DNA from: Anastatus disparis
Taxonomy: Eukaryota; Arthropoda; Insecta; Hymenoptera; Eupelmidae
Direction of reading: 5' to 3'
Length of the DNA: 64,000 nucleotides
Assembly (NCBI GenBank): GCA_017163975.1
Contig: JAFFSR010000136.1
Span: 13,203,501-13,267,500, forward strand
Of this stretch, positions 26,501 to 37,900 are shown one piece after another. Under the pieces are notes generated by a model, which did no database searches, was not told the DNA's origin, and worked only from the letters and a program-made list of their open reading frames with translations. The number at the start of each line of letters is the position of its first letter. Position 1 is the stretch's first letter. Made by a program: the position numbers and the translations under genes.

Positions 26501-28972
26501 TGATTCCGCGATACTTTTAATATTTAATACTTTCGATATTCATTTATTAAATTTATAAAAAAAAATTTTTTTACTAGCACTCCGTTCTAAACTTGTTTTT
26601 ACATTTTTAAGTAGTTCAAATAGCAATAATTATATAACACCACTAAATTTTTTTCAACGCTTTGAGATAATATATAGAATGTTCAATGTTAAAATAATCG
26701 AAATGCGTCATTGTATTTAAAAAAAAAACTGAAATTTTGTCTTTTGTTTAAAGTCTACACTAAAATAGTAACTTGAGATAGAAAAAACAAAAAGAGCTGT
26801 TTTCTGGATTTTTAAAGTGTATTTCTCGTTTGTTGGCCAAAAATAAGAATTTTCAATACGGGAGGTACAAACAATAATGTTTTTCTAAACCTTTTAATCT
26901 TTAGTCTGAGGAAAATTTTTAAGGAAAAATTTATAGATAAAAATAATGCGTTTGTTACGTAGAGTTTCCGATCTGACTGCCGTTCGAAATATCGATCAGA
27001 GCTGCAGTCGAAAGGCTAACTTTTTCTAGTTAAGTAGTACTCTAATTTAATAATTTCAATTTGATTCGTTTTTATGAAAAGAAAACAGATATACATTATT
27101 TTTCCAAGAATCAGAACGCCCTCTTCTTAAATTCCGAAATGTAAAAACAAATTAATTTCATAAAAATATAATTTTCTCTATTTTTACTGTTATGTTTTAT
27201 TTTAAATGATAGGAACTTCCTTGATAACTACATTTTTTTAAAGGACAGTATCAAAATAAAAAACGGAAAAGGTCCTTTCTAAAAACGCTCTTTTTTATCA
27301 CCAGATAATATGAAATATGGACCAGTTTCCTTTGCAAAGCTTGAAAAATAAAGTATTTTATATTTTTTTCATGCAAAAATAATTACATCAAAAGTCAATT
27401 GAAAATATCATACGACATTCTTCAACATTTCTTTGATATAGAAAAAATTTTTTTATTCATCAACTGTATTAAATTCATAGCTTTTCTGTGCATTTTCCTG
27501 AATATTAAAAGTATCATGGAATCATTCATATGTGAATTACAAAGCTTTAAAAAATTGATTTATTTCGCAATAGAAATAAAATTCTTTTTCAGAATTTATA
27601 AGATGTATAATGTTATCTACATACGAAATTATATTCATAAACTTTAGTTTTATATGAAAAATGACATTCTAAATTCATGTAATTTTGTATACATCTATCA
27701 AACTCAATGAATCAAAAATATTATCGATATTTGTTTCCTGCATTATTTATATTTAACTTTAATTCGAAATTTCTTTCTTGTTCTTTATATTATTATTTAT
27801 TAGCCTTTTTTTACATATCAATATAGAAGTTAATGCAAAAAAATAACTCAAGCCCTATTCATCAAAATACCTTTTACATTTCATTTCCTATATACTCTAT
27901 AAGAAAGTCATTCATATTCTTTTTTGTGAAAAAAGTGTCGATCCATTTTAAAAGAATAAAAAAATAAATAAAAGAAAGAAAAAAAATAAAAGACTTGCCT
28001 TATAGTTATTTTTATTCAAACCTCCTACGTATTATATATATACACACATTCAAAAAAACTTCCGGAGTAGAGAATACTTTGTGGTATTTCAAAAATAATT
28101 TTTTATGGCTTTGAAAATTTATTCATAAGATTAAACTATAAGAATTACTTTGTCTTTAAATTTTTACACTCATTTTATTCACTATGGATAAAGTTATTAT
28201 ATAAATAACGCTTGAACTATATTAATTAAATGTTTCTCTTTATTCTTTAATTCACCTCAAGTTAATGTCAACGAAATTTTTGAGAAAAGAAAGAACTGTC
28301 ATGATTTAATGGGTTGTGTATGCACGGAAATACTCTTTTGTTTACAACTTGAGATTATTCAAGCGTTAATTTTTATCTTCTATTAGAAAAAGTGTGGGAT
28401 GTGAGTTTAAGCTAAACTGCATCTTTAAATTTTAAAAATAAAATAAAATTTAGTCTTTTCCTATGAAAACAAAATTTTAAGCAATTACATACAAGGAATA
28501 GTTAATAAAAAAAATGATTATTTAAAACAATTATTAACTGTAATTTTAATTTTACACAAACAATTAAAGATGAAATGACTAAACCAACAAAAAATCTTAT
28601 CTATAATAAATCTCATAATTCACGAGATTATCTTTACCACCTTTGAGCTGTAATGAAAATAAAAGAAAAAAAATCCGAAATAGCTTACTAGATTTAATAG
28701 ATAGCCTAAGAAGCGTTCTCGAGCTTATTGTATAGTTGACATAAATATTATGTATTATGTATTTCAGTTCCGAGAGCGTAAATATAAAACTAAAATTTAC
28801 GTGGGCGCGGAAATCGATGAAGTTTTTCATAACGAAAACTGCCCAATCGTAACGTTATACGATGTCGAAGGTAACCATCATATGAGTAATCTTACGTTAG
28901 ATGACCCATCAACAAGAATACGACGAAGGGGTGACATACCAGGAGAATTTCCAGCTCTAGTCGATCCTAATG
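16266..28972 (+). CDS. Tsp: Tsp exons 1-4: signal peptide and N-terminal LamG-like domain
   Basis: Exon 1 encodes [20 protein letters not shown]..., a basic start and hydrophobic core typical of a signal peptide, and ends in phase 1. Exons 2-4 (21523-21684, 22102-22325, 28768-28972) encode a beta-rich segment including [21 protein letters not shown] and [12 protein letters not shown]. The overall pattern is that of the thrombospondin N-terminal domain, which binds heparan sulfate in family members. Intron 1 is 5.2 kb and intron 3 is 6.4 kb; both host repeats. Confidence 0.88.
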
Positions 28973-31900
28973 GTACGTGCTACGTTCGATTACATCCACC
29001 CACGCGCATATATACGTGTATCTCTCTTACTATGACTCAACCTTTTTTTTTCTTAATCCTTTTCTTTTCTTTTTGTTAAAGGCTGTTATACGGATGAAAT
29101 GATGGCCAAAACCTTGAATCTGCTCATTGATGCCATAAAAAAAATGTGGACCAAGCTTGATCTTAATGTAGGTTTCTTTTTTTTTATTTATACAAAATTT
29201 CTTTTTTTCTTTTTATAAAAAAAGAAATATTAAATTATTATATAACTAAATTTGGATGTGCATTTGATTGATTTTCACAGTTGCTGGAAACTAAGCGCAT
29301 AAGGGAATTATTGGAGAACTGTGCCGCTTGTCACGAGAAGCCAACGCGTAAGTGATCCATCACTATAATAAAAGATTACTATTAAATAGAGTAATGGGCA
29401 ATAGAGTGATAACTTTTTAGTTTTTTCTTTTTATCTATTAAGTTGCGGGATTATATTAGAAAAGCTTTTAGTTTTTTAATCCAGGTCTATAAAGTTAAAA
29501 AAATATATAGTATCAACTTTTTCAGAATAATTAAATTTAATGGTGGTATAAATATTTGAATTTTTAAAAAAGATTTTTATTAATATTTGATCAAAAATAA
29601 TGAAAGATTCAACCTTCGTCGTAAGAATTTATCTCTTATATCTATAAGCAAACAATCATATCATAACAAAAATATCCATAAGAAAATCTTTAATCAAAAT
29701 CATAATCCTCAACTGTAATTTCAAATCTTATTAATGAAAAATAAATGAAGAAGCATAAAACATTGCATCGTAAAGATCAATTTCATAACATCTTCACATA
29801 TTTCAGCTCCACCACCACCGCCGCGTAGCTGTCGCTACAATTCGCCATGCTTCCCGGGCGCAGATTGCCGTGACACTCCCAGTGGACCGCAATGTTTACG
29901 TTGTCCAGTTGGTTATTATGGAGACGGTCGTAGCTGTCGTCGCTATCCAAATTGCAATGATAATCCTTGCTTCGAAGGTGTCGAGTGCATGGATACTGCT
30001 ACTGGATTTACGTAAGTTAAATTTCATAAGTTTTTTGGTAGAATGATATTTTTATTGATTTGTTTCGGATTAGAACAGTGATTGAAGAACATTTTTTTAT
30101 TTTGTATAGATTTAAAAAATTTTCATATTTTTCTTAGAATTGATTTTGCTGCATCTTTTAATTTTCACATTAATTTAATTTTTAGGGAAAAAGGATTAAA
30201 ATAAGAATATTTTGACATTATAATTCAGTATTTTTAAAATATAATTCGTCATAATTTCAATAAATATTAATTTATTTTTGTAAAATTTTATGTATAATTT
30301 TTAAATACTACGAAGAAACTAATAACAATACAAAATCTAAATTTTTAATCTTTTAATCATATCCAATTAAAAATTAATAATAATTATAAATCATGATTCT
30401 TAATGTTGATGAGAAAAATTTGAGGGAATTTTGGAAAAGAGAAATCTTACATCGAAAAAATTTTATATTACATTTTTTATTTTTTTCGTATCGACCTTAT
30501 TACATTCGATTTTCAATTATTAAAAATAATGAATGGCAAAATATATTTGCACATTTTAAGTAGAATAAGTCGGGCACTGTAAGACCACGCTCAGAGATAT
30601 ATTTTTTTAATTTAATTACATAGCATTTCATCAATCCAATATAGTTTCCTACAATTAATTGATGACGTCAAAATCTTTTTTATAATTAAATAAATTTATA
30701 AAATATTTAATGTTTTATAAATTTATAAAATTATTTTTCTAAATTTTATCAAATTATGTAATCTTTGAATTTTCTAATAAAATATAACGTAATTTAAACA
30801 TGCATAAATATAAAACACACATAAAAAATCCCATGTTTCATTTATTTTTTTTTCCTAAAACTCATTCTCAGATATCAAAGAAAAATTGCTTAAACGTCTT
30901 AAACGACCTTAGTAATTAAAGAAAACGTGATGATATGGCCAAAATAAAAAAAGAAATCAATCAGTAAAGTACAAACAGAGTAAGAATTATGATGTATAAA
31001 AAAGTAGTGGGTATGAAAAAATGAGCTTTATTAAAACAAAATCTTACTTTAATCCTTGATAAAGATAATTTCCTCATTAAATATGGCATTTACGTTTAAA
31101 AACAAAGTATGCCTTTGTATTAAAAAAAAAAAATCGAAAAATTTTTTGTTATAAAAGTTTTTTGTCAATAGAAGATATCAATAAGTAATTTTGTCAATTT
31201 TATTTTCCAATATATATTTCAGTTGACAAGTACCCATAATATTTCAAAAAGCCGAGAAAACATTTATCATATAATAAAAACTCGCAAAGATATAAAAAAA
31301 ATAAATAAGAAGAAAAAATGATCGTCCCAACAATTAATCAAAAAAAAAAATCCATCTATCCAAACAATTCAAGCTTGAAATAACTAAAGCAAAAAGAAAA
31401 AACGCTAAACAATAAATAAGACAAAGAAAAAGAACGTACTAATGAAAAATTTCTCCTTTTTCCCTTTATTTTACGATTACAGCTGTGGACCGTGTCCCCG
31501 TGGTTATTCAGGCAATGGACAACATTGCGAACGTATTAATGGCTGTCAACCAAATCCGTGCTTCCCTAACGTTTCGTGCGCCCCAACAAGTGTACCACCG
31601 TATTATCGTTGCGCTAGTTGTCCAGCTGGTTACAATGGTAATGGCGTTAATTGTTTACGCGAAGACGAATGCGACTTGGCTAAACCATGCTGGCAAGGAG
31701 TACGTTGTTACAAATTCGACACTGGTTACAGGTGAGTCTTCTTTTAATATATTTTTTTAATTTTAAGCGCCATTAAAAATTTAATTTTATTACAAAATTT
31801 AATAGACTTATGAAAAAAGTGAGAAATTTTTCCCTCCGATATTTTCAATTATTTGGTTATTACATATTTTAATTGTATTATTGCATTTTATTCATCATAG

Positions 31901-34900
31901 TGGCGAAGCGTTTATTTTAATTATTGACTTTTTTACATTTATTTGTAGTATGCAATTGATTAATTTTATAAAATCAATTCGATAATCAGATTTAGGTAAC
32001 TATTATACATGTTATATTAAATTTATAATCCTTTAGCTAAAAAAAATTTGCAAAAAAATATTAATAACTAAAGAACATTTCTATCATTAAACAAAAATTA
32101 GTCATAAATCACCCCAAAGTAGTTTCAATACAATTGCTCAGCAATTTTTAGGTCTAGGCTATCAAGAGTTAATATAGTAATTAAAAAAGTTCTTTCAAAC
32201 TTTACTTCATCTAATAAAGTGGGATTAAAATAATCTATTCTTAAGAATTTGTAAATAATTGAGTTATCCAAGTAAAAGAGTAGTTGAAACTAAGTTAGAA
32301 ACAAAATTAATTTAAAATAAGAATAAAGAACGAACGATAAATTTTTTGTCCAGATATTAAATCTTTATTCTAAATCATAATTTTTAAAGTTTAAATATTT
32401 TTACTTTTCTTTTGTTAAATTGAAAACCTAGTCAGGTATTTTTATGCAAATTTTCATATATTTTCGACTAAAAAAGTTTTTTTACGGATTCATCGTTTAT
32501 CTTTTGGAAAATCTGTGTCTGACTAATAAATTTAACTACCTCTTTTCATAACAGTAAATTTAATTCCAACAAACTTTTCAGACGAAAAACGTTAAACTTA
32601 AAACTTTTGTCGCGCAGCACAATTTAAGATTTAAAATAATCTTTAAATTAAAAAGAAAAACAAATGCTGAATATTTCACCCTTATGATAAATAACCCTCA
32701 GAATTCTCGAAAACAAAGTTTTATGTTAAGTATAAAAAAACTGAAATTCAACTTTGTCGTGTTTTATCTTTCTTTCTCAACTCTATAAACGATCCAAAAT
32801 TCAAATTCACATATATATATCAGGAGGGTTGCGGTCTAAGAAAAAAAGTAAACAATACTACGTGCATTCTTTCAAAATAATTTATCTTTATATGGAAATT
32901 TGTATGTTTACCTATAAGCGATATAACAATAAAATTTTTATTGTTTACTCAAAGTGATTGATATAATTTCGTGAAAATACAAGCTACTACGCAAAAGATC
33001 GTGATATTAATTTTGTTTCTGTTGATTTATTCACGTACAAATCAAAATAAATTATGAAATTCAGTATGTTAAATTCTAAATAATAGTTATAATTTAAGAT
33101 GACGCAAAAGAATATACGATTTATACGTAGTTGCCTAGATTTTTATCTTTAATCAAAAATTTTTTGAAATATCTCTATTTTATGCTTTTCATTATATTTA
33201 AAGCAGAAGAACATAGTATGGAAATATCTTTAAAGCTTTTCGATTAAGAATTAAAAAATTGGAATAATATTATGTCAAAATTTTACATCCCTTTAATAAT
33301 AATTATTAAAAATTGTAAAACAAAGCTGAATCTAGTAAAATTGAGATGTACATATAAGTAGAGATAAATGCATAAAATGTATTTTTAAAAAAAAATAAAG
33401 TCTTCATTTTTAGATCCACAATTTCTAAATTTTTGGTGACCCAAATTTTTCATAACCTTCCATCTTATCATACTCATAAAAAACTTCTTTTCTAAAAAAG
33501 GGATACTTGCTGATGTAAATATTTATTTGTTTTGAAAAAATCTAGATGTGATAGCTGTCCCGAAGGAATGTCTGGCAACATATCAGAAGGTCGTGGTGTT
33601 GAATACGCCCTGACACATCGACAGTATTGCTACAGGATTGACCCGTGCAGCGACAACAATGGTGGCTGCGTTGACAATTCGGATTGCTACAACTCCGAGG
33701 TGACTTGCACGTGAATTACAAACACGCAAAAAAAAAATTCAAAACCAAACAAAATAAATCAAATTAATTATATAGACATAGATATATGATAATGCGCGAT
33801 ACATGACCGGGACTACAGAAATAAAAGTGAGAAATAAAGAGAGCAATAATTTTCCTTTTTTTTAAATTTATTAATTTAGTAGTTCCGGCTTGAAGTAAAA
33901 AATCTTTTTTATAAATAATAAAAAATCAAAGTTACCGCTATGATTCTCTCTCTTTTTTTAAAAATCAATAATTAGTCTAATTAAAAATCTACTACTCTTT
34001 TTTTTACTCTTTCTATCACTATTATACTCTGCAGTAATTTACTTCTGCACTTGCGTTATTTTTCTATTTACACACAGTTTTATATTAATTATTATAGCAC
34101 AATACACATATATGCTCTTTTATTCTCTATAATTTTCCTTTTTTTTTATTTAATTTATCAAGTGCGACAGAGCGCCCTTTTTTATCTTGTATTCTTTTTT
34201 TCACGAGACAATAATACACACAAGCATTATTGATATATAGTGCACGAAAAAAAAGGAAAGAAAATCTTGGGGTTTATTTTTTACGTTTCTTTTTATTCTT
34301 CCTTTACCACCATATCTCAATCCTTCTTCTTTGCGAATTGGGCTGTAAGGTACACTTGGAGTCGATTTAATGGTGCGGGAAAATAATAAGTACTGACAGT
34401 GATAAAAATGTTTCTTTGAAGAAAAAAAAATAGATAAAAGAGAATAAGTTTTATTAATTGTATAATTTAGTAATAAACGAAAATATTTATTATGTAAAAT
34501 TTAATAAAACAATTGAAATTGGATATGAAAATTTTATCTACTACTTAAGTAAGCATAAGTTTGTAAAAGCTTGAAAAAAAAAAAAATTAATGAATTTAAT
34601 ATAAACTTTCCTATTTTATTATTCTATTAGTCACTTACACCTGTACCTTATGGCTTTCTGTTTTACAAGGGGAAGTTCGATACAAGTTTATTGACTGATT
34701 TAACGAAAGTTCGAAAGTATATGAAAAAAAAGCTTACATTGTTTCGTATTTGTGAGGATAAAAGTTTGTCAAACTTGCACGAGTTTCCCTTTTCTCATCA
34801 TGTCTCCAGTGCCTTTTGTATATAAGCCATTTATAAGAGTTTTATACAATATAAGACGGGACAACAATAGCGACATTTTGATGCGTACTAATATATACTT

Positions 34901-37900
34901 AGTTTTTTGTTGATGCGCAATTTTCGTTTCTTTTAATAAAAACAGCGCACACGTTATATATATATATTTTGTATGCGAATAGACAAGATATTCAACTTGT
35001 TCGTCCAAGGAGAGAAAAAAAATAATAAAAATATAATGCGCAAAAGAAAGACTTTACTAAGAATTAAGTAATTCACCTCTGGAGTAACATTCATCAAGTT
35101 GCTACTACTGTGCTCAATTTAATCTTTCTTATTTTTTTGTTTGTTCCGTCAGCAAATTTACGAAAACAATTCTACAAAAATTCAAATAAAGTTTTGTTAT
35201 TGTAGTTTCTTATTTACGCTTTTAATAAAGAATAAGTGGCCATACATAAGTTTATCACCTATTATTTCTTTTAATTTCAGTCAGTTATATTTTAATTGTT
35301 CAATTCTTGAATTATTGGAATTAGAACAATTAAAATATGATTAATTAAAATTCGAAAAAAAGAACAATTGTAAAATACAGAGTAAAAAAAAATGTTAAAG
35401 TTTGGTGTTATTGTTAAAGCGTGAAGATTGTTGAAAAATTAATAGAGGAAAGTGTAAAGGAATCTTTTCTTAGGGTACAGCTAGATGCGGCCCATGCAAA
35501 ACTGGTTTTGTCGGCAATCAAACAGTTGGCTGCCAACCAAGTCACGACATCTGTCCAGATGGTATCACCAGATGTGACCGCCACGCTGACTGCATTTGCA
35601 TCGCCGTCAATCAATATTCGTGCAGGGTAATTATCGGTCAATATAAAAAAAAACAAATGTAAACAATGTTTAAAGTGGATCATCTCATCTGTGAAGATTC
35701 AAGAGGATTTCAATTATCTGTTATATTCGATGCGTGTGTCCACGAGTGCTTGCCTGTTTGTTTATTGTTCTTACGAATGTTGAATGTCATGATTTTTTTT
35801 TTATTTTATGAATGTTTCTGGTGTTGGATAATCTTTTAACTTTTTTGGGAGTAAAATTTTCTACATTTAGTTATTTAAATTTTGTAATTATAGTATTTTT
35901 TCTATTTTTGCTGATACTCATTCATCAAAAGACAAAATATAATGATATTTTGTTTTTTTATCCCAAAAAATGTTTTTTAAAATATTTATTTAGAAGAAAT
36001 ACGCGTTACATTTAAGATTTTATTTTCTAAATCAATACCTGTTATTATAACAATATATTTCATTTCTATAATAATTGCACTTTTTAACCAATTCACATTT
36101 CTATATTATTTTCTTTTGTAATTTTTATTTCTTTCTATTTTTATTTACTAACCGTTAGATTTTCATGGATTCGGTCTTACCTTCTTATTCCCTTCGTACC
36201 AGTCGTGTAATGAGAAAAATTTTTTTTAAATTATCAAAATAAATTTTTTTTGCAGAAATATTTTATACATTTTTCAGCAAAAAAATATTGTGTTTAAAAA
36301 AATATTTTTCTAATTATAATTGAAAACAAAAACAAAAAAATATCATTTTTCGTGTTCATCTTTAGTGCAACGTTGGTTGGGCAGGCGATGGCCAAACTTG
36401 TGGAGTAGATACCGACAGTGATGGTTATCCAGACGAAGCGCTTAATTGTCAAGATCAACATTGTCGTGCGGATAATTGTCCAAAAACGCCAAACAGTGGT
36501 CAAGAAGATGCCGATGGTGATGGTATGGGCAATGCTTGTGACGATGATGCTGACAATGATAGTGTTCTAAATCTATCGGACAATTGTCCACTTGTACCAA
36601 ATAGCGATCAAGCAGATAGTGATCGTGAGGGACCTGATGATGTTGGTGATGTCTGCGACAATTGCCCTTATGTCAAAAATAGAGATCAACACGATACGGA
36701 TGGTGATGGTATTGGTGATGCTTGTGACAATGACATCGATGATGATGGTAAGATTATGTGATATCTCATCATCCTTTTAAAGATTACAAAATTATACATT
36801 ACATACCTATTCAATTATTTTCTATAGGAGTGCCAAATGACGAAGATAATTGTGTAAAAACATGGAATGAAGATCAAGAAGACGTAGATCGTGATGGTAT
36901 TGGTGATGTTTGTGACAATTGTCCACGTACACCAAATCCTGATCAAGCTGATGAAGATGGTGATCGTGTTGGTGATGTTTGTGACAATAATACTGATCGC
37001 GATAAAGATGGAATTCAAGATGATATTGATAATTGTATTAATGATCCAAACCCTAGTCAAACTGATACAGACAATGATGGTATTGGTGATATATGCGACG
37101 ACGATGCAGACAATGATCGTGTACCAAATGATCGTGACAATTGCCCTTATGTACATAATCCTGACCAACTGGATCTCAATGGTAAGACAATGAATTTTAT
37201 TTGATAAGTTATGGGTTAAAGTTAATGAAGAAGAGATTTTCATAAAGTAAACAACATGATTAGAATTTAGTGACATATTAAATCATTTAATAGTGGTACA
37301 GTTATTAATTTGTATTACTCGGAAATCTAAATTACTATCTAAATATGGGTTTCTGGCTGTATGTTCTGGCAGTATGTTAGATTCAAATTAATTTAAATTA
37401 TTTTATTTTTTATTTTTTGGATTGATAAAAATGTATAAAATCTATGTACTTAATAATATATCTTTCATTGTCATGAAATAATGTATTGACTTATGATTTT
37501 AGGTGATGGCATTGGTGATGCTTGTTTTGATGACAATGATAACGACAAAGTGGCAAATCTCATTGATATTTGTCCAAACAATAGCCGAGTTTGGGCTACA
37601 GATTTTCGCAAATACGATACCATTGCACTTGATCCATATGGCAAAACTCAAGAGGATCCAATTTGGGAAATTCATCATAATGGCTCTGAAATTTATCAAA
37701 CAATGAATAGCGATCCTGGAATTGCTGTCGGTAAGTCAATTCTTTATTCAATAGTATTGAAAGAGCCGATGAGTGGCTCAGTCGGTAGAGCGTTGGATTC
37801 GTAATCTCGGGGTTCTGAGTTTGAATCCCGCTCTCGGCTAATTTATACAAGCACGTTACATGTGCTTTGTTCACAAACACTTACGAGCTCCATCGCTGGT

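Noticed and set aside
36525..37200. Tandem DNA repeat or CRISPR-like array
   Set aside because: The periodicity follows the DxDxDGxGDxCD protein motif of thrombospondin type 3 repeats.
36815..37276. 153-codon minus-strand frame opposite the thrombospondin type 3 repeats
   Set aside because: It arises from the GATG-type periodic sense codons; the sense strand is plainly the calcium-binding repeats.
37765..37840. A tRNA-Thr(CGT) gene
   Set aside because: A and B boxes fit, but acceptor and anticodon stems have mismatches, and the sequence continues into a body shared with two other copies: a SINE.
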